Shown: one piece after another, positions 53,637 to 63,625 of the stretch
Layout: each line of letters begins with the position of its first letter
Numbering within the stretch: position 1 is the first letter of the stretch
Assembly (NCBI GenBank): GCA_023630215.1
Contig: JALPRQ010000002.1
Span: 399,286-463,285, forward strand
Reading direction: 5' to 3'
Length of the DNA stretch: 64,000 bases
Origin: Rhodobacteraceae bacterium NBU2976
Lineage (GTDB): Bacteria > Pseudomonadota > Alphaproteobacteria > Rhodobacterales > Rhodobacteraceae
Notes under the pieces: generated by a model
What the model was told of the DNA's origin: nothing
Seen by the model: only the letters and a program-made list of their open reading frames with translations
Databases searched by the model: none
Program-made: the position numbers and the translations under genes

Positions 53637-54512
53637 TCAGTTGATCAATCCTGCAAATCGCATTGCATCTTCGATCTTTGATTTGGTTTCCGGTAGCGCC
53701 CCTGTCAATGGCGAGCGCACTTCGTCCGAGGCTTTACCCAACACCGACAAGCCATATTTCGCTCCGACAAGCCCCGGCTCAATAAAAATCGCCTCATGCA
53801 AGGGCATAAGGCGGTCTTGAATCTCCAGCGCTTTGGTAAAATCACCCATACGTGTCGCGGCCTGCATCTCTGCGCACAGGCGCGGGGCGACATTTGCGGT
53901 CACGGAAATGCAGCCAACGCCACCATTGGCATTAAATGCCAGTGCGGACGGGTCTTCACCCGTCAGTTGGATGAAATCGGGCACGCAGGTCCGGCGGGTT
54001 TTCGAAATGCGGGTAATATCGCCGGTGGCGTCCTTCACTCCGGCAATTCGAGGCAGTTTGGACAGTTCACCCATGGTTTCCGGCGTCATATCGATCACGG
54101 AACGTGGCGGGATATTGTAGATGAAAATCGGAATGTTGATCGCGTCGTGAATGGCCGTGAAATGCGCAATAAGGCCACGCTGGGTCGGCTTGTTATAGTA
54201 GGGCGTCACGACCAATACCGCATTCGCGCCCACCGTTTCGGCATGCTGCGCCAGACGGATCGATTCCGCCGTGTTATTCGACCCTGCCCCGGCAATCACG
54301 GGGATACGGCCCGCGACGGTGTTCACAACAATTTCGACCACGCGATCATGCTCTTCATGGCTTAGCGTCGGGGACTCGCCCGTGGTGCCAACGGGAACCA
54401 ACCCATTTGATCCTTCGGCAATATGCCACTCGACCAACGCTGAAAGCGCCTCTTCGTCCACCTTCCCGTTTTTAAATGGCGTGACGAGAGCGGGCAACGA
54501 TCCGTGAAACAT
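53637..54512 (-). CDS. dapA: 4-hydroxy-tetrahydrodipicolinate synthase
   Basis: Condenses pyruvate and aspartate semialdehyde in lysine/diaminopimelate synthesis. The 291-residue protein has [37 protein letters not shown], the tyrosine in [13 protein letters not shown] and the Schiff-base lysine in [10 protein letters not shown]. It is the usual length for the family. dapA-smpB adjacency is common in alphaproteobacteria. Confidence 0.97.
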   Translation of the reverse strand: MFHGSLPALVTPFKNGKVDEEALSALVEWHIAEGSNGLVPVGTTGESPTLSHEEHDRVVEIVVNTVAGRIPVIAGAGSNNTAESIRLAQHAETVGANAVLVVTPYYNKPTQRGLIAHFTAIHDAINIPIFIYNIPPRSVIDMTPETMGELSKLPRIAGVKDATGDITRISKTRRTCVPDFIQLTGEDPSALAFNANGGVGCISVTANVAPRLCAEMQAATRMGDFTKALEIQDRLMPLHEAIFIEPGLVGAKYGLSVLGKASDEVRSPLTGALPETKSKIEDAMRFAGLIN

Positions 54513-54637
54513 GATAACCTCCCTGCGAGTGACCTTCCTGCACTAACGCCGAATTGAATTGGCTTCAAGCAAGCAAAACATGACAATGTCATCAAGATCG
54601 GTTATGTATCCCAAAAAAATATAAGTGTTGAGGCAAA

Positions 54638-56611
54638 ATGCGTATCTTTTCGTTGGGCCGCGTAGGCGTCGCGGCGTTGCTTTGTGTTTTATTGGGAACT
54701 TTGGGTGCGACCGCCCAAACACCTCAGCGCAATGGCGCTGCGTTGGCAAATACGCTTGACCTGATCAGTGATCAGAAGTTTGCCGAGGCGGCACGACTTG
54801 CCGCCAGCAATCAGGACCCGATCGCCGTCGAAATTGTCGAATGGTATCGATTGCGCGACAGTTCCGCACCCTTTTCAGACTATGAGACGTTTCTGGCGAC
54901 GAACAGCGACTGGCCGGGTCTGGATCGGTTACGCTATGTGGCGGAAACGCAGTTATCAGAATCAATCGCCCCGCAACGTATCGTTGCGTTCTTCGCCAAT
55001 CAGCCCCCGCAATCCGGTCAAGGAGGATTGATGCTGGCGCGCGCCTTGCAAGATGTGGGTCGCACCAGCGAAGCGCAGGCAGAGATCATCCGTATCTGGA
55101 CCACATTTGCACTGTCCGAAGCGGAACAGAACGCCATACTCGCGGATTTTGGCACGACTTTGCGCCCCTATCACGACGAACGACTTGACATGTTGATGTG
55201 GCGCCAACGCCTGAATGAAGGGATGCGGATGTTCGGGTTGGTATCCACCGACGCCCGCAAATTGGCCGAGGTTCGCATTGCGCTACAGCGGCAGGAAAAT
55301 GGCGTCGATAGCATGATCGCCGCCCTTCCGTCACATTTACAGACGAATGCCGGGCTGGCGTTTGACCGATTCCGATGGCGGCGCGAAAAAGGGTATTGGG
55401 ACAGTGCGCAAGACATGATGGTCGAGCGCTCCCGTTCGCTTGATGCGCTGGGACGTCCCGAATATTGGTCCGATCAACGCCGCACCTATGCGCGTCGCGC
55501 CATGCGACTTGGGCAGCATCAGACCGCGTATCTTCTGGCCAGTCAGCACTTCCTGACCCCAGATGTCGAAGATTACAAGGATCTGGAATGGTTGGCGGGT
55601 TTCATTGCCCTTCGCAAGCTCAACAACCCCCAGCAAGCGCTGATTCATTTCCAGAAGTTCCGCGCCTCGGTCGAAAGCCCGATAAGCGTTGGTCGTGCCG
55701 GATATTGGCTTGGCCGAACGTACGAAGCCTTGGGCGATATGGAAAATGCCCGAATATCATATCAGCTTGGGGCCACATATCAGACCAGCTTTTACGGACA
55801 ATTGTCAGCGGAAAGGGCAGGATTACCAGCAGATGCCAGTCTGACAGGATCCAACCTGCCACCAGACTGGACCCGGCAAGCGTTTTTGCGGACGGATTCC
55901 GTACGTGCCGCAATTCTATTTCATAACGCCGGACGTGACGACCTGACCCGCTGGTTCTTGGTCCACGCCTCCGAAACGATGAGCGTTCCAGAACGCGCCG
56001 CAGTTGCGCAACTGGCCTTTGATATGGGACTGCCCAACACGGCGTTGAAAATCGCCAAAGAAGCGGCGAATTATGGCTATGTAATCCCCGACGCCTACTA
56101 CCCTGTGACGGAGCTGGCAAAATTTGACAGTCCAGTGCCCCCTGAGCTGCAAATGGCAATTGCGCGGCAAGAAAGCGAATTGCATCCACTGGCCGAAAGC
56201 CCCGTGGGCGCGCTTGGTCTGATGCAGGTCATGCCAGCGACGGCAAAAAGCGTCGCCAAACGGCTGGGTATCACCTATTCCCGTGATCGCTTGGCGTCGG
56301 ACTGGCAATATAATGCACGGCTTGGGACGGCTTATCTGGATGAAATGCTGGATCGCTATAGTGGTTCGATCATTCTTGCTGCCGCGGCCTATAATGCCGG
56401 ACCGCATCGCGCGGATCGTTGGATCGTCGATTATGGCGACCCACGCAGTCCGAATATTGACGCCGTGGATTGGATCGAGACCATTCCTTTCAACGAGACC
56501 CGAAATTACGTGATGCGGATCGCGGAATCGGTTTTTGTCTATCGGATGCGAATAAGTGGTCAGGTTCAGCCATTAACCCTGTCGGAAGACCTGAAACGGG
56601 GCGGCAGCTAG
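54638..56611 (+). CDS. slt: Soluble lytic murein transglycosylase
   Basis: A 657-residue periplasmic enzyme that cleaves peptidoglycan to 1,6-anhydromuropeptides. The signal peptide ends LLGTLGATAQ. A long superhelical alpha domain (about 40-440) precedes the catalytic GEWL domain with ARQESELHPLAESPVGALGL, where E512 is the expected acid, followed by MQVMPATAKSVAKRLG and AAAAYNAGPHRADRW. The size matches Slt70. Its stop overlaps the convergent DMT gene stop by four bases. Confidence 0.95.
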   Translation: MRIFSLGRVGVAALLCVLLGTLGATAQTPQRNGAALANTLDLISDQKFAEAARLAASNQDPIAVEIVEWYRLRDSSAPFSDYETFLATNSDWPGLDRLRYVAETQLSESIAPQRIVAFFANQPPQSGQGGLMLARALQDVGRTSEAQAEIIRIWTTFALSEAEQNAILADFGTTLRPYHDERLDMLMWRQRLNEGMRMFGLVSTDARKLAEVRIALQRQENGVDSMIAALPSHLQTNAGLAFDRFRWRREKGYWDSAQDMMVERSRSLDALGRPEYWSDQRRTYARRAMRLGQHQTAYLLASQHFLTPDVEDYKDLEWLAGFIALRKLNNPQQALIHFQKFRASVESPISVGRAGYWLGRTYEALGDMENARISYQLGATYQTSFYGQLSAERAGLPADASLTGSNLPPDWTRQAFLRTDSVRAAILFHNAGRDDLTRWFLVHASETMSVPERAAVAQLAFDMGLPNTALKIAKEAANYGYVIPDAYYPVTELAKFDSPVPPELQMAIARQESELHPLAESPVGALGLMQVMPATAKSVAKRLGITYSRDRLASDWQYNARLGTAYLDEMLDRYSGSIILAAAAYNAGPHRADRWIVDYGDPRSPNIDAVDWIETIPFNETRNYVMRIAESVFVYRMRISGQVQPLTLSEDLKRGGS

Positions 56612-57489
56612 CCCTTTAGCTGTCGCCGCTGCACCGCCTCGCGCCATAGCGTGAACAGGTTAGAGGCAATAATCAGCGCCGCCCCCACGCATATCCAAAT
56701 GTCCAATGTTTCGTCAAAAATGGCGAAGCCGATGGTTGACACAAAAATCAGTTGCAAGAAAGAAAATGGCTGAACAACAGTTGGTGCGGCAGCCTCGTAT
56801 GCTTTGATCAGAATATAATGCCCGATCGAGCCGGTCAGACACAATCCCAGCATCAATAACCAATCTGTGCCGTGAAGCGTCTCCCAGAAGAACGGTCCGA
56901 TGAGTGTCATTGCAACCGCCCCTGAAACACCTGTCCAGAAGAGACTGGTCAAAGCTTTGTCTTGTCGAGCGACAAACCGGGTCAACAACGTGTAAAGAGC
57001 GAACATGAACGCCGCGACAAGCGGTAGCAGCGCCGCGAGCGAAAACACACCAGCGCCGGGCCGAAGGATGATCAACACCCCAACAAATCCGACGCCAATT
57101 GCGGACCATCGCCGCCAGCCGACAACCTCGCCCAGAATTAAAAAGCTAAGGGCAGCGACCATCAGGGGATAGACGGCAAAAATGGCATGGCTTTCGGCCA
57201 GTCCAAGCACCACAAAGGCCAACACCATCACGCCAACATCCGCAACCAACAGCAAGCCCCGTGCCGCTTGTAATATCGGAAATGCCGACCGCGAGACCTG
57301 ACGAACGCCCCCCGCCTGTCGCGCCGCCAGCGCGATCACAAACAAGGCGAAGAACCAATATCGGATGGTGACGATCATGATCACGTTATATTCTGCCGCC
57401 AAATAGCGCGATAAACCGTCCTGCACCGAGAATATCAAGGTGGTCGCGATCATCAGGGCAATACCCAAACGAGGGTTATTTTGGTTCAT
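56608..57489 (-). CDS. DMT (EamA) family transporter
   Basis: A 293-residue inner-membrane protein with ten helices in two EamA repeats (LGIALMIATTLIFSVQDGLS and, in the second half, LLPLVAAFMFALYTLLTRF). DMT proteins export or import small metabolites; the substrate is unknown. The ATG at 57489 overlaps the mnmD stop (ATGA), so it is co-transcribed with mnmD. Its last four bases overlap the slt stop. Confidence 0.9.
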   Translation of the reverse strand: MNQNNPRLGIALMIATTLIFSVQDGLSRYLAAEYNVIMIVTIRYWFFALFVIALAARQAGGVRQVSRSAFPILQAARGLLLVADVGVMVLAFVVLGLAESHAIFAVYPLMVAALSFLILGEVVGWRRWSAIGVGFVGVLIILRPGAGVFSLAALLPLVAAFMFALYTLLTRFVARQDKALTSLFWTGVSGAVAMTLIGPFFWETLHGTDWLLMLGLCLTGSIGHYILIKAYEAAAPTVVQPFSFLQLIFVSTIGFAIFDETLDIWICVGAALIIASNLFTLWREAVQRRQLKG

Positions 57490-58142
57490 CGCAGAATCCC
57501 GCAACACATGTGCCGCTTGTGCCCGAACCCTTCACGTCTCTCGACGGCAAATCCCGCCGCTTCGAGGGATCGCCGCACATGTCCAGCGGCACTGTAGGTT
57601 GCGAAACTGCCAGACGCAGCCGTGTGTTTGGCAACCTGCTCCATCAAAGGAGGAGACCAAAGTTCCGGATTCTTGGATGGGCTAAATCCATCAAGAAACC
57701 ACGCGTCCGCTTTGCCCGACCATTTCGGCAACGTATCACGTGCGTCGCCTTCGATCAGATGAAAGTCCAATATGTCGTTTGAAAAACTCCGCCCACCTGC
57801 ATTCAGCAGAACCTCTGCGAGTGGCGCCATTTCCGGCCATGTTTTCAGCGATTGCGCCATGTTTTCAACTGTCATGGGAAACGCCTCGAAACTCGTATAG
57901 GTGAAACGCCCGGCGCTGTCCCACGCCTGCCATGCCGCCAAAAGGTTCAACCCTGTTCCAAACCCCAATTCTGCAATATGAAAACCGTCGCGATACCGGG
58001 CCGGAAGGTCATTTCCACCCAAAAACACATGCCGTGTTTCAGCCAGTCCGTTTTGCAAGGAGAAATACGGATCATCAAAGCGCGTTGACACAGGGACCCC
58101 GTCCCGCCATTCAACACTTGCCGCTTCAACTGCATTTTGCAT
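57486..58142 (-). CDS. mnmD: tRNA 5-methylaminomethyl-2-thiouridine methyltransferase MnmD
   Basis: A 218-residue methyltransferase that completes mnm5(s2)U34 in tRNA. Family landmarks are VEWRDGVPVSTRFDDPYFSL, GFHIAELGFGTGLNLLAAW, HLIEGDARDTLPKWSGKAD and AWFLDGFSPSKNPELWSPPL. In E. coli this is the N-terminal half of MnmC; here it is free-standing. The gene for an MnmC-C-like oxidoreductase begins 55 bases away on the other strand. The DMT gene overlaps its stop. Confidence 0.94.
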   Translation of the reverse strand: MQNAVEAASVEWRDGVPVSTRFDDPYFSLQNGLAETRHVFLGGNDLPARYRDGFHIAELGFGTGLNLLAAWQAWDSAGRFTYTSFEAFPMTVENMAQSLKTWPEMAPLAEVLLNAGGRSFSNDILDFHLIEGDARDTLPKWSGKADAWFLDGFSPSKNPELWSPPLMEQVAKHTAASGSFATYSAAGHVRRSLEAAGFAVERREGFGHKRHMCCGILR

Positions 58143-58197
58143 GATTTCAGGTCCGTCACCAATCGCGCGAGCATGCCCAGATTTGCGAGGTTAGACA

Positions 58198-59280
58198 ATG
58201 AAAAACCGTTCGGTCGCCATCATCGGAGGCGGCATATTCGGCCTGACAACGGCATGGTTTTGTGCCCGCCTTGGTCATCGCGTGACGGTGATAGAACAGA
58301 GTAAGGTCGCCGACGGGGCCAGCGGGGGTGTGATGGGCGCACTCTCACCTCACACGCCCGAGAATTGGAACCCAAAGAAACAGTTTCAACTGGATTCCTT
58401 GCTGTCTGCCAAGGACTTCTGGTCAGAGATCGAAGCCATCTCGGGTCGCGATGTCGGGTATGGTCGTGTTGGCCGGCTTATCCCCATCCCGGATCAACGC
58501 GCCTATCAGCTGGCACAGATGCGTGCCGAATACGCGACAACACTCTGGCCCTCGGGCTATGATTGGACGGTGCACCCGCCGGGATATCGCACGGACCTGA
58601 TAGCCGAAGCATCTGCCCCCTACGGCGTCATCGCCGACAGCTTGTCCGCCCGTATCCAACCGCGCGCAGCCTGCGCAGCCCTTGCAACTGCTTTGACGAA
58701 AGCGGGGGTCGAAATTTACGAGGGATGGCCAGTCACGCGGCTGTCACCGGGAAATGTCATTGGCGCGAACGAAACGTTGAGCGCCGATAGTATTGTCGTG
58801 GCCGCGGGGCACACCAGCAGCGATTTGATCGCAACGATCACATCGCCTCCAACGATAAGTGGAGTAAAGGGACAAGCGGCATTGCTAAAAAGCGACAAAC
58901 TTCGCGACTGTCCACAAATTTACGCGAATGGTATCTATATTATCCCCCACGCTGATGGGACGGTGGCAATAGGATCGACCAGCGAGAATACATGGCAATC
59001 AATTGCCCCCGATCACCGACTGGATGCGATACTTGCGAAAGCGCACGATATCTGCCCTGCCCTGCAATCCGCCACCTGTGTTGATCGCTGGTCTGGCATC
59101 CGTCCACGCGGATTGAAACCCGATCCTGTGCTTGGCCCACTACCAGATCAGCCCTGGTTATTCGTCGCCACCGGAGGGTTCAAAATTGGGTTTGGAATAG
59201 CGCATCATTGCGGACGATTGCTGGCCAATATGATTGATGGGCAGGCGGTGGAACTTCCCGCAGGGTTTACGATTTCTTGA
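58198..59280 (+). CDS. FAD-dependent oxidoreductase (DAO family, MnmC C-domain-like)
   Basis: A 360-residue D-amino-acid-oxidase-fold flavoprotein. The FAD Rossmann motif is AIIGGGIFGLTTAWFCARLG, and ASGGVMGALSPHTPENWN, VKGQAALLKS and WSGIRPRGLKPDPVLGPLPD are present. Divergent pairing with mnmD suggests it does the oxidative removal of the carboxymethyl group, the C-terminal half of MnmC in E. coli. A glycine oxidase (ThiO)-like role is the alternative; no thi genes are adjacent. Confidence 0.82.
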   Translation: MKNRSVAIIGGGIFGLTTAWFCARLGHRVTVIEQSKVADGASGGVMGALSPHTPENWNPKKQFQLDSLLSAKDFWSEIEAISGRDVGYGRVGRLIPIPDQRAYQLAQMRAEYATTLWPSGYDWTVHPPGYRTDLIAEASAPYGVIADSLSARIQPRAACAALATALTKAGVEIYEGWPVTRLSPGNVIGANETLSADSIVVAAGHTSSDLIATITSPPTISGVKGQAALLKSDKLRDCPQIYANGIYIIPHADGTVAIGSTSENTWQSIAPDHRLDAILAKAHDICPALQSATCVDRWSGIRPRGLKPDPVLGPLPDQPWLFVATGGFKIGFGIAHHCGRLLANMIDGQAVELPAGFTIS

Positions 59281-59515
59281 CACAAATCCTGATACCCTCG
59301 CATCGGTTTAACTATGCTTCATTGACCCTGAAAATTTAGTTTTTCTGTTGGAACGATTTGACCAGCTTTACGGTTTTCAGCGCTTTACACAGACGATTGG
59401 ACACATGCCATTAGGCGGAACCGCGCTGCAAACCCAATAACTTTCTTTACACCAAGACGGCACACAATTAGGTCGTCATAACGATTAAAAATTAATCACT
59501 TTTGAAGGAACCCAA

Positions 59516-60535
59516 ATGGCGGCCAAGAGAGCACTCATTACTGGTGTAAGTGGACAGGACGGTGCCTATCTCGCAAGACTGCTATTGGAAAAGGGGTATG
59601 AGGTTACCGGCGCGATCAGGCGTAGTTCGCAGCCAGAAACCGTTCGGCTGGAAACATTGGGGATCGCGCAGGAACTGAAATATGTTTTTTGCGATCTTGG
59701 AGAAACCAATAATCTCTCCCGGATCATTCAGGAAACTGAGTTTGATGAAATTTACAATCTGGCAGCACAGAGTTTTGTTGGATCCTCTTGGGAGCTCCCA
59801 ATATACACATCAGATGTAAATGGTTTAGGTGTCGCAAGGCTGCTGGATGCGATCCGAACCTATTCTCCACAGACGAAATTTTATCAGGCGTCAACATCCG
59901 AAATGTTTGGCAAGGTTCGCGAGACACCACAAACCGAACTGACGCCGTTTCATCCTCGCTCTCCGTATGGGGTTGCGAAGGTCTATGGCCATTTTATCAC
60001 CGTAAACTACCGGGAATCTTTTGGCATACACGCTACGTCAGGCATCCTGTTTAATCACGAGAGTCCGCTAAGAGGTCGTGCATTTGTTACCCGAAAAATT
60101 TCCTATGCCCTTGCGCAATATGCCCGGGGTTCTGGTATGCCGGTGGAGCTTGGAAATCTTGACGCAATGCGTGACTGGGGTTTTGCCGGGGATTTTGTCG
60201 AAGGCATGTGGCGGATGCTGCAACATGAAACCGCCGACGATTACGTGCTGGCGACAGGGCGCTCGACCACCATCCGAGATTTCGTGAATTATACGGCAAG
60301 TGCCCTGAATATCGGTATTGACTGGACCGGGGAAGGACTGGACGAACAAGCAATAGACCGTCGCACAGGGAATGTGGTCGTCCGTATCAACAAAGATTAT
60401 TATCGTCCTGCCGAAGTTGACTATTTGATCGGAGACGCCTCCAAAGCCCAGGATGTTTTGGGCTGGCACCCAAAAGTTCAGGTCGAAGAGCTTGCCGAAA
60501 TGATGGCGAAGTCTGATTTTGATGCGCTATCGTAG
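59516..60535 (+). CDS. gmd: GDP-mannose 4,6-dehydratase
   Basis: A 339-residue extended SDR enzyme making GDP-4-keto-6-deoxymannose, a precursor of GDP-fucose, GDP-rhamnose or perosamine. The motifs are LITGVSGQDGAYLARLLLEK, GAIRRSSQPETVRL, the active-site pair in SPYGVAKVYG (Tyr, Lys) and FNHESPLRGRAFVTRKIS. The epimerase/reductase that would finish fucose is not in the window, so the final sugar is unknown. It opens a lower-GC surface-polysaccharide region. Confidence 0.94.
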   Translation: MAAKRALITGVSGQDGAYLARLLLEKGYEVTGAIRRSSQPETVRLETLGIAQELKYVFCDLGETNNLSRIIQETEFDEIYNLAAQSFVGSSWELPIYTSDVNGLGVARLLDAIRTYSPQTKFYQASTSEMFGKVRETPQTELTPFHPRSPYGVAKVYGHFITVNYRESFGIHATSGILFNHESPLRGRAFVTRKISYALAQYARGSGMPVELGNLDAMRDWGFAGDFVEGMWRMLQHETADDYVLATGRSTTIRDFVNYTASALNIGIDWTGEGLDEQAIDRRTGNVVVRINKDYYRPAEVDYLIGDASKAQDVLGWHPKVQVEELAEMMAKSDFDALS

Positions 60536-60596
60536 CTAAGGCACTTTTGACGGGAATAATTATCTTTCGGATTTGAACAAAGTCACAAGGCTGGAA

Positions 60597-61526
60597 CTAC
60601 TTAAAAATTCTCCGTAGATTTTTCACGATATTGCTTAAAGAAAAAGCGGGGCCGTGGTCCCTGTTACCTATTCGAAACTTGAAATAATATATCTTGAGAA
60701 GCCATTCTTTCGGTGACCCAATGCCTGAATTTGCGGTAAGCCGATTACGATTTTGTTGAATTTGACCTTCGCACTTTTCATTCGCGACCAAATAAAAATT
60801 TTTTAGATCCACGCTTTCAAGAAACCCTTCGACGGGGATTTTCTTCGCGATGATTTCTTGCATCGGTCGCATTTTAAACCCGTCATCTAGTTTTGCTGAC
60901 ATATATTTTTCATTATTGGTTTCGAACCGGCGGCGATTATAGCTTTGTTGGTACCAGCCATCTCCAATCGGGTTTACCAGCGGGGCTTGGGTGCGACGCA
61001 GTATTAGCGTTGTCTCGATTAGCGCGTGCACTTCGAACATGTCGTCTTCTTTCAGCACGTCAGCCATTAACCCGACGGATGCAATATGAACATCATCAAG
61101 GATCAAGAAGCCGCCAGCCTTCAGGTGCGGAACAAGATAATAATATTCAAGCTCGGGAAATGGAAAACCATGAGGTCCATCAATCAAGACGACGTCATAG
61201 GGTCGGAAATTTTTATATACTGGCAGCGTGAGTTGCGTCTCGCCGAAAATGACTTCCAGAACATCTTTGAATGTTATGGGTGAATTCTCGTAAAACGCCA
61301 CGCTTGAATCGTCGCCATACTTGCGATCATCCAACGCGAAAACGGTATGATGGTTCGATAGGTTCGAGAACAATATCGTCGATTTCCCACAACCGGTTTC
61401 GACAGTATTTTCACATTTCGATGGAAGTGCACTTTCGATTTGTGCAAGAACACTGTTGGGAAACGATCCCGCCAAATGCTGCACATTATCACCAAGTGAA
61501 ACAGCAATTCTGTCCGTAATCAGCAT
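60597..61526 (-). CDS. Class I SAM-dependent methyltransferase
   Basis: A 309-residue protein with a class I methyltransferase core (about 35-185): the SAM motif NTVETGCGKSTILFS, then VFALDDRKYGD, DVVLIDGPHGFPFPELEYYY and GGFLILDDVHIASVG. It resembles the Methyltransf_24 group found in polysaccharide clusters. A C-terminal 110 residues of unrecognised sequence follow. It is antisense to its neighbours, which are sugar and sulfate transferases; methylation of a sugar is plausible but inferred. Confidence 0.8.
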   Translation of the reverse strand: MLITDRIAVSLGDNVQHLAGSFPNSVLAQIESALPSKCENTVETGCGKSTILFSNLSNHHTVFALDDRKYGDDSSVAFYENSPITFKDVLEVIFGETQLTLPVYKNFRPYDVVLIDGPHGFPFPELEYYYLVPHLKAGGFLILDDVHIASVGLMADVLKEDDMFEVHALIETTLILRRTQAPLVNPIGDGWYQQSYNRRRFETNNEKYMSAKLDDGFKMRPMQEIIAKKIPVEGFLESVDLKNFYLVANEKCEGQIQQNRNRLTANSGIGSPKEWLLKIYYFKFRIGNRDHGPAFSLSNIVKNLRRIFK

Positions 61527-61654
61527 GTCCGTTATGTTCCTGTTTTCCTTAGTTTTTCAGTAGAAAATAAATATGTAAATTCGCATACAAAAAATGTACT
61601 TCATTCGGTGTCATGATTACAAATCCCTAGAAAGCAAGCAAGGAACTTATCGGA

Positions 61655-63625
61655 ATGCTATCTGCCAGAATATTGATGATCTCGCCATATTCGAACTGGC
61701 CGGGAGATTCAGGAGGGCGCATCAGATCGGGCATGATTGCGAAAGGCTTGGCAGAATTTGCAGAGGTTCGGATTCTGAACCTGTATCACGATAAACCGCT
61801 ACAGACCCCTCCGGGGATCGACGAAATCGTTATGCGTCCCGATTTTTATCCGCGAATTTGGTCGCTTCGCACCGACGAACATCCTCTGGCGCCAATGGTT
61901 CCGGCAATGATTGTTCATCGGGTCAACCGTCATATAAAGGAATTCGCGCCCGATATCATTTTGTTTGAAGAAACAATTACCACGGGGATTCTTGGTTTTT
62001 TAGAAACCGGGGACGCAAAAACCGTTTTCAGCACACAAAACGTTGATTCAAAACTTTTGTCCGAGGCCGGTCGGGTTAGCAAGAGAAAGCTGGAAAACGC
62101 ACGCAATGACGAAATGAATGCCATCAATAATACCGACTATTTGATGGCTTGCTCTGATCTTGATGCTCAGGATTTTAAGCAATTGAGCGGCAAATCCGCC
62201 TTCGTATTGAACAATCCTATCCCGGATGAATCCTGTTTTGATTTGCCGATAACACCCGATCGATACAAGAAACCCGGTTTTATATTCATTGGATCGCTGG
62301 GATATCAGCCAAATATCGAAGCATTTTTGAACATCACAGATAAAATAATGCCGCGGATGCCAAAAACTATCGAGGCTACGATAGTCGGTCGGGAAGCAAA
62401 TCGTTTTCAACGCCACGTCCAAAAAGACTCACGAATACATCTCCATAGTGATGTTCCAGACACTTTGAGCTTTTTGGCACAATTCGGTCAGTCTCTTATG
62501 CCGATAGATACCGGGGGTGGCACACGACTGAAGGTTCTCGAAGCAATGGCTGCCGGTGTCGTTGTTGTTGCAACCGAAAAGGCGGTCGAGGGTATAGACA
62601 TAGTTCCAGATCAACATTTTCGACTGGCACATACACCCAAACAGTTTGTCGAGGTTTTTATGGACAATATCGCCAACGAGCGTAAATCCGAAAATCTCGC
62701 GATAACCGCTCGGGAGTTTGTTCGAAAGCATTTCAGCAGTGCCAACTTCAACAAGAAACTTCGTGATATTGTTACAACGATCCTATCCGATGATGTTCCA
62801 CCGCCAAGGGGCATGAGGAAAGATTACCGCGACCGCCAGCACAAACCTACACCCAAGGATTCAACAAATTTAACCTCACCAAGTATCACAAAACGATCCA
62901 AGACGATTGGAAAGATCAAAATCGAGCCGTGTTTAATTGGCACATTTCACAAAACAGGAACAGTGCTTTTCCAAAATATTCTGCGCGATCTAAGTAAACA
63001 ACACGGCGTCGAAGTGTGGAACTCCGGCCAATCGGCAGACGCCCCCGCTCATTGGGACATAATGTTTGAATGGAGCAGCGCATTTTCAAATTTTGGTATT
63101 GATCCTGCCAAATATCCAACACTTATCGTGATCCGGGATCCACGTGATGTGGTTATTTCGTCCGCACATTATCACATGAAATCAGCTGAAGCCTGGCTAC
63201 ATATACCGAAGGAAAAGTTCGAGGGTCGGACATACCAGGAACAGATCAATAGTTTGGCAGACATGCGGGCACGATATCTATTTGAAATGGATCACAAAGC
63301 GGGCGCAGTAATTCGAGAAATGGTGAAACGGAAACAAGATCCCGCTTACTCCCAAGCTCTTTTTGTGACGTTAGAATCACTTGTGTCAGATGTGGATTTG
63401 GTAACCTACCGAAAGCTGTTTACGCATTTGGGTTTCGATCAACATAGCCTTCAGGCTGCGCTTGATTGTGCCCTGAAAAACTCGGTTTTTGCAGGGAAAC
63501 ACAACCAACACGTCCGTGATCCGCGACCAAAGCAATGGCTTAAAATATTTGATGCCGAACTGAATTCAGAGTTTCAAGAACGCTTTGGTAACAGTGCAAA
63601 ATTGTTGGGATATGATGAATCCTGA
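61655..63625 (+). CDS. Glycosyltransferase-sulfotransferase fusion protein
   Basis: A 656-residue two-domain protein. Residues about 1-380 are a GT4-type glycosyltransferase (WPGDSGGRIRSGMIAKGLAE, GFIFIGSLGYQPNIEAFLNI, IDTGGGTRLKVLEAMAAGVV). A Lys/Pro/Ser-rich linker (about 385-422) leads to a sulfotransferase domain: LIGTFHKTGTVLFQNILRD (from about 427), the 5'-phosphosulfate-binding loop, and LIVIRDPRDVVISSAHYH (about 491-508), the 3'-phosphate-binding motif. It could add a sugar and sulfate it in one polypeptide. The start ATG 61655 follows AACTTATCGG, a weak site. Confidence 0.8.
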   Translation: MLSARILMISPYSNWPGDSGGRIRSGMIAKGLAEFAEVRILNLYHDKPLQTPPGIDEIVMRPDFYPRIWSLRTDEHPLAPMVPAMIVHRVNRHIKEFAPDIILFEETITTGILGFLETGDAKTVFSTQNVDSKLLSEAGRVSKRKLENARNDEMNAINNTDYLMACSDLDAQDFKQLSGKSAFVLNNPIPDESCFDLPITPDRYKKPGFIFIGSLGYQPNIEAFLNITDKIMPRMPKTIEATIVGREANRFQRHVQKDSRIHLHSDVPDTLSFLAQFGQSLMPIDTGGGTRLKVLEAMAAGVVVVATEKAVEGIDIVPDQHFRLAHTPKQFVEVFMDNIANERKSENLAITAREFVRKHFSSANFNKKLRDIVTTILSDDVPPPRGMRKDYRDRQHKPTPKDSTNLTSPSITKRSKTIGKIKIEPCLIGTFHKTGTVLFQNILRDLSKQHGVEVWNSGQSADAPAHWDIMFEWSSAFSNFGIDPAKYPTLIVIRDPRDVVISSAHYHMKSAEAWLHIPKEKFEGRTYQEQINSLADMRARYLFEMDHKAGAVIREMVKRKQDPAYSQALFVTLESLVSDVDLVTYRKLFTHLGFDQHSLQAALDCALKNSVFAGKHNQHVRDPRPKQWLKIFDAELNSEFQERFGNSAKLLGYDES

